64,000 bases of DNA from Panorpa germanica (Eukaryota; Arthropoda; Insecta; Mecoptera; Panorpidae), in assembly GCA_963678705.1 (NCBI GenBank), contig OY783223.1:7658721-7722720 (forward strand). The letters are read 5' to 3'. The notes beneath the pieces are model-generated. The model ran no database searches. It was not told the DNA's origin and saw only the letters and a program-made list of their open reading frames with translations. Positions 23,801 to 36,479 of this stretch are shown here, piece after piece. The translations under genes were made by a program, and so were the position numbers. Each line of letters opens with the position of its first letter. Position 1 is the stretch's first letter.

Positions 23801-24787
23801 TACATGAAAACATAAATCATACGTAAGTATTAATAAATGTAAAAAAAAAATTACCGTCAGCCAGATATTTCATAATTGCAGTATGTCCATCTTGAACCAC
23901 TTCCTTCGGAGGGAATGTAAAAGACTCATTGTCTAAGACAAGGTCTGTCAGTTCACTACATTTACAAAGACTAGTTGGTAGCCTATCTAAAGGATTTCCT
24001 TTCAATCGTAAAAGTCTTAGAGCACTTAAATCACCTATGCATTCTGGAAGTTGTTTAATTTTGTTGTTAGTTATGTCTAGCACCTCCAAATTGATTAGCT
24101 CACAAATCGTATCGGGAAGATATTTTATTTTATTGTCATTTACATATAATTCCTGTAATAAGAAAATAAAACATATGGAAATTGACAATTAATAAACGTC
24201 ATAGATAATATTTTATAAAAATCGAACAAACCCTGAGATTGATAAGTTGGTATAGATCTGGAGGAAGCGAAGAAAAACTGTTACTATGAATGTTCAGAAC
24301 TTCTAAATTTGATAAATCGTCTAAGTCACCACCTCCAGACAAATTTGACAGCTTATTGTTTTGTAGCAACAAGGTGTTTTTCCGAAACACTTTGCAAAGT
24401 GAATAAATTCCATGGGGTACATTATTTAAGTTGCAGTCCGCTAAATCAAACAGAGGTTCTGGATTTTCTCGTGCCTATTAATTGAGATTATGCAACAATA
24501 AACAGTTTATATAAACATACAATCAGAGAAGTAAATTTTAACATATACAAAGAATGGTAATACTTTGCTGACGCAACAGATCGATGTTTTGATAGTAGGA
24601 ATAATAATATGGTAATACACACATGCAATACATTCTATAACAAAGAAAAAAGTCACATAACCTATTAATAAGTACATACCAAGTATAATTTATGTTCCAA
24701 ACGGGATTTATAATCCACTATTTTATTTCTTTGAGGCATGGCACCGTCTGCAACTGTCTCTTCTGCATTTGAAATAGTACAACCCAT
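20811..24787 (-). CDS. Lrsam1: LRSAM1-type E3 ubiquitin ligase (LRR-coiled coil-SAM-RING)
   Basis: In vertebrates LRSAM1 (Tal) ubiquitinates TSG101 and acts in endosomal sorting and antibacterial autophagy. Twelve exons on the minus strand: 24787-24680, 24474-24232, 24152-23855, 23781-23690, 23045-23016, 22939-22838, 22485-22377, 22315-22057, 21988-21745, 21673-21388, 21313-21057 and 20939-20811. All junctions are GT-AG and keep frame. The product is 718 residues; human is about 723. Leucine-rich repeats occupy about 60-200 and a long coiled coil about 225-560. A SAM domain spans about 565-625. A PSAP motif (644-647) could bind the TSG101 UEV domain. A C-terminal RING follows (Cys669, Cys672, Cys684, His686, Cys702, Cys705). 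Exon 5 is a 30-nt microexon. The N-terminus, MGCTISNAEE, fits N-myristoylation with a neighbouring palmitoylatable Cys. Intron 4 is almost entirely a TIR element. Architecture is secure. Confidence 0.93.
23096..23669 (+). mobile_element. ~600 bp TIR element family, copy 2 (LRSAM1 intron 4)
   Basis: The left end is intact (ATGGGCTTGTGTCC). The right end is truncated at '...attgaaaaatcgac', so its inverted repeat is missing. The copy makes up 574 of the 644 bp of LRSAM1 intron 4, about 20 bp from the donor of exon 4 and 50 bp from the acceptor of exon 5. Confidence 0.85.
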
Positions 24788-27700
24788 TCATTTGTATCAG
24801 AATGTAAATCCAATAATTTAAATTGTTTTTAACACTTTCATAAACTATAAGATGAACTTTTATATTTGTTATCACCTACTATCACTGTCATTTAATAAAA
24901 GAATACGATGAATCATAGCTTACAAGAACAATTAACTTACTACGTAGCTTTTATTATTGATTTAGGTTTTATAACTTTTATAAATGTTAATTTATGTAAG
25001 CATATTTATTTTTCACATCTTTAACGTGTTAATTAATTAATTTTAAATAAAATATATTTTTTATAATTTTACAGAATGATGTTTCATCCTTCAACGCAGA
25101 CATGTTGTCGATAAAACAGTTTTCGTTTCGAGGATTTACGAATATAGCCGATACTTGAAATGATAGTACAGCCATTTGAATAACTTTTTATTTATTCTTT
25201 ATTTTAAAAACTAAATAAATATATCTAATATATAATAATTTACAAATAATATAGCTTATTCTTTATTTGTATACCCTATTTAATTAACTCTTTTTCTATA
25301 CACCATTTTAGGTACAAAGCTTTTTCTATAAAATATGTTTATGTTAGGTATGTTATCTTTCGATTGAATATTTTCTCTATATATATTTATCCACCATATA
25401 TGTTTCGCAATCATATAAAAGACAGCTCCTGTGTATATTTCAAATTACACAGTGTGCAGCAGCCGCTAGTGAAACTGCTATAAAAACTTATTAAAAACTT
25501 AAGTTTACAAATTGTATTTAAATTGTTGTGATTTTTGTGAAGCAGGAGTAAGTTTAAAAAAAACATAATTTGCTTTTAAATCTTAAGCCTAAACTATCAT
25601 TATTTTTGCTTCACTATTCATTAATTATTATTTATTTAATTTCCAATATTCATCATTCATTATAAACGATAACGAAAAATGAAATATTTGCAAATGAATT
25701 ATCCATATGTTAATTACCGGCAGACAAAATAATATTGCTAGAGAAATATACAAAAATATGAATGGAATGAGAATCCCTTTTTCTGAATTAAAGCAATAAT
25801 TTTCTTATGCTCGCCTAAAGTAAATAGCTTGCTTTATTTTTTTTTTATAGTGCCTGTTGTTTATGAACAGTCATCCCAATATCTTTAGCGCTTTATAAAA
25901 ATCGCGTTATAGGAGAGTCTATTGTACTTTTACAATACTGTGGATTAATCGATATATTTAGAAGTGCGTTTGATTATTGATTATTGGTCCCTACTATTAT
26001 CTAAACTATATTTTGTATAATCTACATGATCGGCTCTAGGTTGAGGTCTCAGCTAAACTCATTTACCTTTTACCTTTAACGTAAATGATTTAATGCAATA
26101 AATAATATTATACAACCTTAAGAAGTCCTTTTTAATGGTTAAGGCATTTTAAAATATCTCTAAAATAATAAAATAATGATATTTCCCGCTAAACACAGTT
26201 ATCATAAAGAAATTTACTTTTTACATATTTTTTTAAGATTAATGTAATGCAAAGTTACATAAAAAAAGTTATCTTTCGACTTAAATTTATGTTTTCTGAC
26301 TTTAATCATGTTTCTTTTGTAAGATTATGTAATGTTACATATTAAAATAATATATTACTAAAAGATTTTGAATGTTTTTTACATTTATTTAATGACAATA
26401 CACTGTTAAACTATAAACAAGTTCGGGTTTAATGTTTAGCAGGTTTTGATTAAATATTACCAGGTTTTGTTGAGGTAAAATATTACATTAATGTAAGGTA
26501 ACATCCATATTTATTTATTTGATGGATACCTGTTTTAAAATTAAGAATGGGCTTGTGTCCTATGTCTTAATTTCTATAAAGTTGTACTATATATTGACAA
26601 AGTGGGTTACTAGAACCTCAAATGTTCAATTATTTTTTAATAACTCCTTATATGTTAGGAGATATTAACAATTAAAAAAGTCATTTTGTTTCTTTAATTA
26701 TTAAAGGTATTTAACGTTGTACAACATTCCAAATGCATGTGACATCACAGCCGCTAGTTGCTGTGTCTTTTATATAACAGAGCGTAAAAGAGATAGCATA
26801 TTCTTGATAGAAGTTTACAGGTTACCAACTTTACAGCTCATAAATCTTTGCTATATGTATTTATATATCAAAATATCAAATATTGTTTACAGCAAAATTT
26901 CAATATTATGTCTGCCGTAACAAGGTTAAATAAAATAAAAACTTATTATTCTTTGACTTGACTTGATTATTTCGACTACCAACAGCTACAAAACATTACT
27001 ACAGCATTGACCTACTCAACAAATAACTGACGTTATAATGCATTTCACGTCATACAAATATGGTCGACCATTTCTAGCGCTAAAACTACAATTCAAACTT
27101 TTATTTGCTATATCTCCGCCAACATTTAGATATTTAATAAAATAGACACGCCAATACACATTTATTAACATCGATTTCAATCAACAATTGAAAAATCGAC
27201 CACTAGAAAATGAGGACAAAAGCCCATTTAGAGGCGTCATGCACCTTAGAGGCGAGACGGCCTATATACATGTATGAACACGTATATAATTGTATATTTG
27301 TATATTACAATATATAAACAGAGATTTATTACTTCCAAGAAGCTCTAATCTTCATCTTTCAATATAGCTATATTTTTTAATAAAAACGGACGTATCAATG
27401 CTTTTGCTTGAGTAGCGCTGTGATTCTCTTTCCGATGTCGCTAGAAACATTAAAAATTATTAAATATTGATGCATCTTCAATATGATGCAAAAAAGTGAC
27501 TGCAAAATATTTACTGGAAACTGTTTAAGCTACTCGAGAACTTTGTAATAGTCGAACATTTTGTTTGTTTGAAAGGTGCTAAAGGCGATAATGTTTATTA
27601 CTTATTAAGTATAAGATTGTGCTCTGATATTTACCATTTCAAATGCTTATTTCAATGTAATATTATAGTAACTGTAATAATAGTTATTATATCGATTGAA

Positions 27701-28544
27701 AAATATTCGAATTTATATTTTATTTGGAAACAAATGTATGAAACGCTCCAAAAAATATCTTTTATGATTTACTGAGCCTAAATAACTAGTTACGTCATTG
27801 TCTTAGAAAATACTATGGGGGGTACAAATTAATTGCAATCTCTGCTGCAGCTTTTGCTTGGTGTGTTTCTCATTATTTTAATAATATTCTAGGGCCCTGA
27901 TTTGTATTAGTGGTCGATAGGGTTTCAATACCCACCGGGTCCGGGCCAATATTTAGGAAATCCGACGAATCCGGGTCCAAAATTAGACAAATATAAAAAC
28001 ATCTAAATTTTCAAGTTATTACATAATAATTTTACAACCTATTTTGTTTTACTAGCTCTAATATAGTGATATTTGAGAAACACCAAAGCATTAAGAGATT
28101 TACCCAACCAATGTAAATCTTAAGTTTGTTGCAAAAATTTGTGTTTTTAAGAAGAGCAAATTCCTGCTTTAAATTTCCAAAATCATCAGTCTCTAGATTT
28201 AATTCCTCTGTTGTTAATTCAACTGTAATCGACCAATAATGATTTCTCCAAGTTGTTCATAGAATTGACTGCCAAGTCCGAGATAACTCTACTCATTAGC
28301 AACAGTCATTTTGTAATAGAGCATAAAATAACTTTGCTAATTTAAAGTTAAGCAAAAAAAAATGCAAAACGAGTGTAACATTTTTTGGTGAATAGAAAAC
28401 GCATATGGTTCACAAACCAATTTATACTTCAGATGACAAAAACTAGCATTGAAAAAAGGAGAACATTAAAAGAATTTACATTTAAAACAGATATTTCTAG
28501 TCTTTCTTAGCCAGATGTGCAAATAAAACAAAATGATGCATACC
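24788..28544. other. Intergenic region between LRSAM1 and the 28.5-kb gene
   Basis: Contains element copy 3 (26547-27227). A repeat at about 26210-26400 is the reverse complement of 10130-10330. A short match to the first 250 bp of the window lies near 25903-25930 ('cgcgttataggag'). The stretch near 27920-27990 has repeated 'ccgggtcc' motifs. I see no supportable gene. Confidence 0.45.
26547..27227 (+). mobile_element. ~600 bp TIR element family, copy 3 (long variant)
   Basis: Both TIRs are recognisable (ATGGGCTTGTGTCC ... GGACAAAAGCCCAT). This variant carries an extra ~70 bp near 26750-26820 with an 'agagcgtaaaagagatagca' stretch. The same stretch in inverted-pair form is seen near 32757 and 44580. 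That indicates at least two sub-families. Confidence 0.85.
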
Positions 28545-29586
28545 TTATTCTTTAACAATTTGAGATTCTTCAGAAATTTGCTTTTGTAATTGCAGTTTTT
28601 CTAAATGATCTTTTTCCTCGCATTTTTTCCGCAGCCTATATTCGGTTGGAGTCAGCATACCTCTGAGGATGGTGTCAAATGCGACCACAACTCCTTTAGT
28701 GGACATTCTTTGGTACATTTGCCAGCATTCCTTTTCTTTTTGTGAATAAAATATTGGTATTTCACTGTCACCGGATATTTTATTGATATCTTCATTTCCG
28801 TTTCCTGATACGGTTGATTTTGCATTGAATGCATTCTTTCCTTTTAAATTTGAAGCAGGCTCGTTCGATTTGCTGAAATTGAAAAATATGTATATAGTAC
28901 TTGAATGTGCTTGTGTCCTATGTCTTAATTTCTATAAAACTGTACTATATATTGATAAAGTGGGTTACTAGAACCTCAAATGTTCAATTATTTTTTAATA
29001 ACTCCTTATATGTTAAGAGATATTAACAATTAAAAAAGTCATTTTGTCTCTTTAATTATTAAAGGGATTCAACGTTGTACAACATTCCAAATGCATGTGA
29101 CATCACAACCGCTGCCAACCTTACAGCTCATAAATGTCTACTATATGTATTTATATATCAAAATATCAAATATTATTTACAGCTATTTCAAGGAACAATA
29201 GAATTTCAATATTACGTCTGCCTTAGCAAGGTTAAATAAAATAAAAACTTATTATTCTTTGATTTGACTACCAACAGCTACAAAACATACTACAGCACTG
29301 ACCTACTCAACAAATAACTGACGTTAAAATGCATTTTACGTTATACAAATATGGCCGACCATTTCTAGAGCTAAAACTACAGTTTAAATTTTTAATTGCT
29401 ATATCTCCGTCTACATTTAGATATTTAATAAAATAGACACGCCAATACACATTTATTAACATCAATTTCAATCAACAATTGAAAAATCGACCACTAAAAA
29501 ATGAGGACACAAGCCCATTTTCTTTATTAGAATCCATATTTTCTATATTTAGACTTAACTTAGACTTACTTTAGAAAATAACACAT
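28545..29586 (-). CDS. Unrecognised small protein, two-exon model
   Basis: I do not recognise the family. The main exon is 28872-28545, with a clear acceptor (TTTTTCAATTTCAG) and a TAA stop. It ends in a conserved-looking block, KECWQMYQRMSTKG ... FDTILRGMLTPTEYR, followed by a charged helix. A consistent 5' exon is 29586-29570 (ATG TGT TAT TTT CTA AA), with the strong donor GTAAGT and a matching phase, giving 114 residues. The intron between them is mostly element copy 4. A second ATG at 29537 abuts the element but offers no acceptable donor. The main exon is well supported; the first exon and start are tentative. Confidence 0.55.
28905..29518 (+). mobile_element. ~600 bp TIR element family, copy 4
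   Basis: Nearly complete copy with left end ATGTGCTTGTGTCC (one substitution) and intact right end GGACACAAGCCCAT. It lies in the proposed intron of the 28.5-kb gene, about 30 bp upstream of the acceptor. The immediate flanks (ttga / tttc) show no convincing target duplication. Confidence 0.88.
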
Positions 29587-30036
29587 TACAAAGTATATAA
29601 ATTGTTATTATATAACTAATAAATAAATTAAAATTTACTTACAATTGTATTTTTAAAAATATATCTTATTTAAAAATCATTTGGTAAAGATTTTCATCTT
29701 CAAACATTTCTACTGTAGCAGCGCTAAGTTCTTACTATGAGATTTCATTTCTTACGAAAGTAATGAACGATTCAAGTATATTTTTACTCAACTCATGCGA
29801 AAAATAGTGATCCCCACATGTATATTCATTCTAATCTACATGTTTATAAAATACGCTTGTAGTTGTTGCTACCAGAAATGCTTCCAATACTTTAATACAA
29901 AATTGTTTTGTTACAAAAAATAACAAATCGGGGAATCCCAGTTATACTTCACGCTGATTCTTTAAGCAGTGGGGATCTTGTACCAAGTAAATAGGAAAAA
30001 TTTGAGTAAGCAGTTGTATGTAAAATTGTACCCTCT

Positions 30037-30673
30037 ATCTTGTGTACTCATTTTTTAGTGGTCTATTTTTCAATTGTTGATTGAAATTGATGTTAATAAA
30101 TGTGTATTGGCGAGTCTATTTTATTAAATATCTAAATGTTGACGGAGATATAGCAATTAAAAGTTTGAATTGTAGTTTTAGCGCTAGAAATGGTCGGCCA
30201 TATTTGTATGACGTGAAATGCATTGTATACGTCAGTTATTTGTTGATTAGGTCAGTGCTGTGGTAATGTTTTGTAGCTGTTGGTAGTCGATATAATCAAG
30301 TCAAGCCAAAGAATAATAAGTTTTTATATTATTTAACCCTTTTACGGCAGATATAATATTGGAATTTTATTGTTCCTTGAAATAGCTGTAAATAATATTT
30401 GATATTTTGATATATAAATACATGTAGCAGAGATTTATGAGCTGTAAGGTTGGTAACCTTACACAAGGATTGTGATGTCATATGCAATTGGAATGTTGTA
30501 CAACGTTGAGTCCCTTTAATAATTAAAGAGACAAAATGACTCTTTTAATTGTTAATATCTCTTAACATATAAGGAGTTATTAAAAAATAATTAAATATTT
30601 GAGGTTCTAGTAACCCACTTTATCAATATATAGTACATTTTTATAGAAATCAACACATAGGACACAAGCCCAT
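30037..30673 (-). mobile_element. ~600 bp TIR element family, copy 5
   Basis: Reverse-orientation copy. The right end is intact (GGACACAAGCCCAT); the left end is degraded (cttgtgtactcattttttagtgg). The interior aligns along its full length with the other copies, including the GTAAGGTTGGTAACCTTAC palindrome. Confidence 0.85.
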
Positions 30674-31088
30674 TAAATACTTAGATAACTCATAAATGCA
30701 ACCAAACAAAATTGTGAACTTTTATCCATATTTGTCACGTCCCACAATTACTTTAAAATAAAAAGCGATCGTAAAGAAGATTTTGGAATAGGCTAGTTAA
30801 CTCTGGTTTATTATAAACCTCAGTTCTGATTTTAATTCGATAATTCGGTAATTATAACTGTAGCCTAACTAAAAATGTATGTTTAACTAACTGTTAAAAA
30901 TTAGAGTTTTCCAATTGTCAGTTTAACTTCAGTTGTGGTATTTTTAGATCACAATTCCAACACAAAACCAATTCATTTATTTTATTCAAAATTAGCCGAA
31001 ATGTTTTTTTTTAAAAAACGTGACAATTTACTTTAAAAATTAGTAGTAACATAATAAAACAAAAATATGCAACAAAATTCATAACATA

Positions 31089-31703
31089 TTAAATAATTAT
31101 TATTTTAATACAAGATTGAGAGCCATTGGTATAAAAGATAACAGTAGTTTTTTTGTATTACGTGGAACGTGGATATACGTAGTCCAATGTGTTCGAACTA
31201 ACGTTTAAACATGGGAATCCCTATTTTCTGTACAAGCGCTGATTGGGCCACGTCTTTTTCAAGGTGTTTGACCTTGCGCAATGTCACAGCTCTCATCTGG
31301 CTGGCTCCACAGTCAACTTAAATTGCCTCAGAAGATTCTAGAATAAAATACGTACCAAACGAAAAAGTGGGATTTCCCTGTTAACTTTTATATGTGTTCT
31401 ATAAATAGAATGCTACATATGCTTTTATGTATGTATATGTACATTATATATGTCGCCACATGAGTTGGCTGCATGGCCAGACGAGACAGTGACTCATGTG
31501 AAGGTCAAATCCATTGAGGAATACGTGGACCAATCAGCGCGCGTACAGAAAGCAGGGATTCCCATGTTTAAGCATTAACCGAAGATATTGGAGCACGAAT
31601 GCAACAACGCGACGCCGTGGATCGTGTAGTTCAATGAATACTAAGAAGTACTATTATATCAATGGCTCCAAATCTTTTTATTAAAATAATAATTATTTTG
31701 AAT
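31089..31703. mobile_element. Foldback-type element with ~225 bp inverted arms
   Basis: About 31089-31315 and 31470-31703 are imperfect inverted repeats. Landmarks pair up along both arms: 'aacatgggaatccct' with 'agggattcccatgtt', 'gctgattgggccacgt' with 'acgtggaccaatcagc', and 'gagccattggtata' with 'tatatcaatggctc'. The ~155 bp spacer is unique in the window and holds a heat-shock element and a TATA box. No coding frame is evident. Confidence 0.75.
31331..31408 (+). promoter_or_regulatory. Heat-shock element plus TATA-like box in foldback spacer
   Basis: GAAGATTCTAGAA (31331-31343) is a perfect three-unit heat-shock factor site (GAAnnTTCnnGAA). CTATAAATA (31400-31408) downstream matches a TATA box. 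Both lie in the spacer of the foldback element. No downstream gene was recognised, so promoter activity is inference. Confidence 0.4.
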
Positions 31704-34448
31704 TACTTATTTCTGCCTTTTTCTATCATACGAATATTATTACCTGTTTTTTTTTTAATTTTCAATTTTTTTAATTATCTTTGAGGATTTATACGGTGAC
31801 ATGCAGTGTTGCAATGTCATCAAATAAATAAAATCACATTAAAAAATCACACACATTATATAATTCTTACATAAAAGGTTTTATTAACTTCAGAAAATGT
31901 AAATTTAAATCTTGAACTAAATAAATTTATGTAAAGGTTAAACTTTTTTGTGTTAATACAAAATATATTCTTTTTAAGGGTCCTATAATTTTTATCATCA
32001 AAAGCCTACTTTTAGTGTCCTACTACTTAATGATTGATGATCAAATTGAAAAGAAGCTGATTACATGTTAATTTACTGAATTAAAAATAGAACTAATTTA
32101 GAGATAAGAGATACTATTTATTATCAAATTCCGATGGCGTATGTGCAATATAATTATATCTGTAAAGTCAAGTATATAATTGAGGGTTTTCCCCATATCT
32201 ATTGTACATATTTAATATCGTTTTTTCCTCATACGTATACAGAGAAATGTATGCCCACACAAGTTTGGGAATCACTATTTTATTCATATCTAGAATGTTC
32301 TCAATGGATTTTAGTCGGGACACAAACCAATGAGAACATATTGGGTTTGTATGATCGCTTTAACAGTGGAGTAAAATATAGTACTAAAAATAGTCGTGTA
32401 GTTGGCGCTACTACCTTGAGTTCACATTACTGCAGAATATGAATTACAATTAAAATATGAAGTAATTATGCAAATTATGAATGAATTCCCTAAAGAAAGT
32501 AAAAGTCACGCAATAGGCGGGTATACATATCATTTTAATTGGCTATATATTAATTAGTTTTATTATAATATACTTAATAAGTTATATTTATAGGAACTGT
32601 TATATTTTGATTATAATTATCTTAATATTTATATATTATTAATTACTTAATAATACGTTCTTTAGAGGTCGTTTTTTCATTAAATAAATTAAATAATAAT
32701 TTAATTATTGAGAGGGTCAAAAGTTATAAAAAATAAGCTACCTTTTCCCTTCTATATATTGCTATCTCTTTTATAAAACAGAGAGTAAAAGAGATGGATA
32801 AATTTCTAGTCAAACATCATTTGCTATTGCTATAAAGAGTATAATATATAAAATATATAATTACATAACTTTATAAACTATTATAAAACTAATTTAAAGC
32901 TGTGTAAAAAACATTTTTACCTAACAATGATTTTTTTTGATAAAAACATTAATTTTCTTATTTAATAAAAAATATATTACACAATTCTCAATTCATTGTG
33001 ATTGAATTCAAATATTTTGACCTAATTCTGTCAAAAAGTAACCTGGTTTAGTAACCCGGTCCGACCTGTGAGTCCTCCCGCTCGTATTCTTCCTCCCCCT
33101 CCCCCTTCTCCACCGTTAGGACCAACAAAACGTCTGTTTATTTGCAATGAAAATGGAAAATTGCGAATGGAAATGACTGATAGGTTCTTTAAATCATATT
33201 TGTGCACAATTATATGCAGCAATGAAGTTGTACGTACGTTTGTTTTAGATATGTAGTGAAAACTGTGTGTAGGTTACGATGCGAAATATTACGCGCGTTC
33301 AATTTTATTCAATAATATAGAATTATAGTTCAGCGTGTGAGAAATTGTACGCATATGAAGTGAAACTTCTTTCTAGCATAATGTAACACATTTTACATAT
33401 TCTAAAGCGAATAAAATGGAGCTACATAGCTTATGGATGGTCAATTATTTGCTCGTTTACCGAAAATAATGAATAACAAGCTGGATTTGTCGTTTCTATA
33501 GTTAATTTCGCGCAACAACCCAAGTTGAAAAATTCATTACTATATCTGAATTTGAATCTCGCGCCTCGCTCCTTAAAAATCCTACTAGAATCACTGCGGA
33601 TATCTTTTAAGGCATTCATGTGCCTTAGTTTATCATTATTAATATTTGTCGTCTTTGTGCTTGTTAACTTTTATAAAACTTCCAATATAAAATTTTATTT
33701 CTCGTCAATTATCATCAAAAATACTTACTTACAATTTACATTAATTAAATGGCTAAGACCGCCCCTGCTTTATGTAATAGAATATGCCCTCTATATAATC
33801 CAATGATTGCTTTTTGTTCAAGGGTCATTAGGGGCGCAGAAAATATACATATATTAATTAGCGATAGAATTAAAATTGAAATTATTTAATTATTTTTTTC
33901 GCGGGGAAATATTAATTTTTTTCGCGGCGAAAATATTATTTTTTAATTATTACTTTTTTTATTTATTTACTTTTTTTTAATTATTTTTTATAATTAGAGG
34001 GATTAACCCCTAGGTGACCATGACATGGTTCTTGACTTAGCTAAATAACAATAAGAATTAAAATTCCACTCATAACCTTGAAAAATCCTTATAAATCATA
34101 AAATATTTTTTCTTATTACCACAACTGAATATATTATAAAACAAATAAATAATTCAACCCTAAAAAATATTCGTGGATACACAAATTCACCGTTTTTGCT
34201 CGGAGGTTAGGAACGGCGACGTCGCCACCCCCTACCACCCACAGTTACCCATCCCCCCTACGTCTCTCGATGTAATAGTACCATCGGGTTGCAATACCTC
34301 GCACATTGAGCATCAACCAGTAGTGCTGGGAAATAGGTTGATATAAAATATCGACGATGTATCGAACAGGTATTTTATTTTAAAAATTACGTTGGAGGTT
34401 AAACCTTAAACCTTTTTCGCTACTGCAAGTTTGTTTTATATTTATTAA

Positions 34449-34913
34449 GGTCTCATTCCCACTCACTGCTTTAATTTAATTTTGTATTTTGTATTTAATT
34501 TAAATTGTTTAGCATATAACAATAGGCGTAGTCATTCACAGTACCATTTTTAATTTAATTTAATTTTTAAGTTTTCTTACTTTTTTTAGTCTTAAATTAA
34601 AAATATTAAATTAATAAAAACTATATTATATTATAACCTCCAAAATGTGACAATCTGTCAAAATGCAGTTGGATTTATTTTTAAAAGAAGTTTAATGTCA
34701 GTTTGTCAAAAACAAAGAAATAAAAACAATTTCTATTACTAATTGTCGAACTGTCAAAATTAGTAAAGACGTATGCGCACCAACTAAATTAATTAAACTC
34801 AAATTAAAACACGAATGTGACTAGGAATGCCTATTCTGAAAACCTGAAATCTAGATTACAATATTAAATAAAAACAGTAAATTAAATATCAAAACAGTGA
34901 GTGGGAATGAGGC
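34449..34913. mobile_element. TIR element ending CTCATTCCCACTCACTG
   Basis: The left end, 'tctcattcccactcactg', is mirrored at the right by 'cagtgagtgggaatgag'. The interior has no coding frame. A reverse-complement relative lies at 5396-5705, and a third end ('cagcgagtgggaatgggg') near 35127-35150. Confidence 0.7.
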
Positions 34914-36479
34914 TTTACTGAGTTTTAGTGTTAATTTAAGGTTTAAAACTAAAATGCAAGTCAGCTTGTGAAATATACAGAAATAAAATTAATTATATTA
35001 TACACAATAATTTATATTAAATAAGATAGTAATTATTACAAGATAAAATATATTACTGACGCATAATGCATAATCCCATAACTTTAAAATTACATTTAAG
35101 GTTAAAACCTTTAATTAAAACTAAAAACAGCGAGTGGGAATGGGGCTTAACAATTATTCTATTATTTTAGCCTATTTTTGTGATTCGGGAATCAAATATG
35201 ACGGACAGCAGTCTGGTTGAATGGAGCTTTGAACTCATTTTTTAAATATCTAACTTTCTAAAATTTGTATTTCAGTTTTGCCGTCAAATTTTGACACCAC
35301 AAGATTAGTATTATCACCTTCATTATTTACTGATTTTTTATATTTAGGTTTAATTTTTACAATGTTGAATATATCGATGTTTCAATATCGACATCGATAT
35401 CGGTTTCACATCACTATTCTATAGAACAGGTCAATCACTTTCCTGTCGCTCATACTGTATTGTATGTATGGTGTGATGTCGATGTGGCATTGGTATAGGG
35501 CATAAGAAGGCATAAGCCCTTATAACATGTACTCGATATTATATATATTATTATTACTCAAACCAATATATTACTCAAAAATAGTTTTCATTTTAAAATA
35601 ATGTCAAATGTATTATGACAGATATCGAATTGAATAATGTTATAGGCAAATTCACAATAATTATTTAAAGAAATACTAGTAGGTTAAAAAACGTGCAGTA
35701 GAATGTCGTGTGAACCTAGCCTTACTATTTGTATTTTTTTGGAAATATTTTCCCATCAATAAATAGCTTTTATTTATCGTTCTTCTATTTTATTTTTATT
35801 TTTGACAAAATATAAATTCCAATATTACATAATTTATTATCTGTATAATCAATTGATTGTTATCGTTTGCAAATTTCACAATAACTACTACAAATCATGA
35901 TGATGTTGCCATACTTTAATATTAGCTATTTATTAGCATTCAATCGGATTGGAAAATCATAAAAATTCTCATTTTAATAACCTTGTATTATTTATTGTAA
36001 TATGGAGTTATGCAAATATATTGGAAATGTATTTTTAAATATAAATTGAATAGGACAAGGCGAGAACAGAGTCGGATGTATAGATATCTGAGGTTCCCGG
36101 TTCTTGTGACTTTTAACTACCAATTTTGGTGGACCTTGTGGTCCTACCGCTAAGACAGAAAAAACTAGGAAATGTTGTATATCCGAATAGGAACTTGATC
36201 ATGTTTACTTCAAAAGCTAGACCTAATAGACGTAACCTGGTGGCCATTTTGGATTTTGTGCCCAAAAGTTACCCAAAAACACTTAAAAATCGCCAATATT
36301 TGGCCAGTGTCATCAATCAAATAATATATAAACGGTAGAAAAATGTAAACGTTTCAAAGTTAATGAAAACGATAGAGAAAAGATAGAATTGTGGCATTTT
36401 CGTTTCGTGACAGTGTTGCACTGTATTTTACAGTTTTACACCAGTTTTGTCGTTCTTTTGGGTACGAATAGAAGACAAA

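Noticed and set aside
29470-29537. ATG at 29537 as the true start of the 28.5-kb gene
   Set aside because: The frame runs into the mobile element and stops after about 21 codons. The only phase-compatible donor (CTTGT|GTCCTC) is very weak, while 29570 has a strong GTAAGT donor in phase.
32134-32442. 102-residue plus-strand frame
   Set aside because: Cys/Tyr-rich AT-biased frame without splice, domain or conservation evidence.
33068-33256. Proline-rich frame near 33.1 kb as a gene
   Set aside because: It is a short C-rich patch opening without an ATG, with neither acceptor, donor nor recognisable domain. It is possibly a pseudogene scrap.
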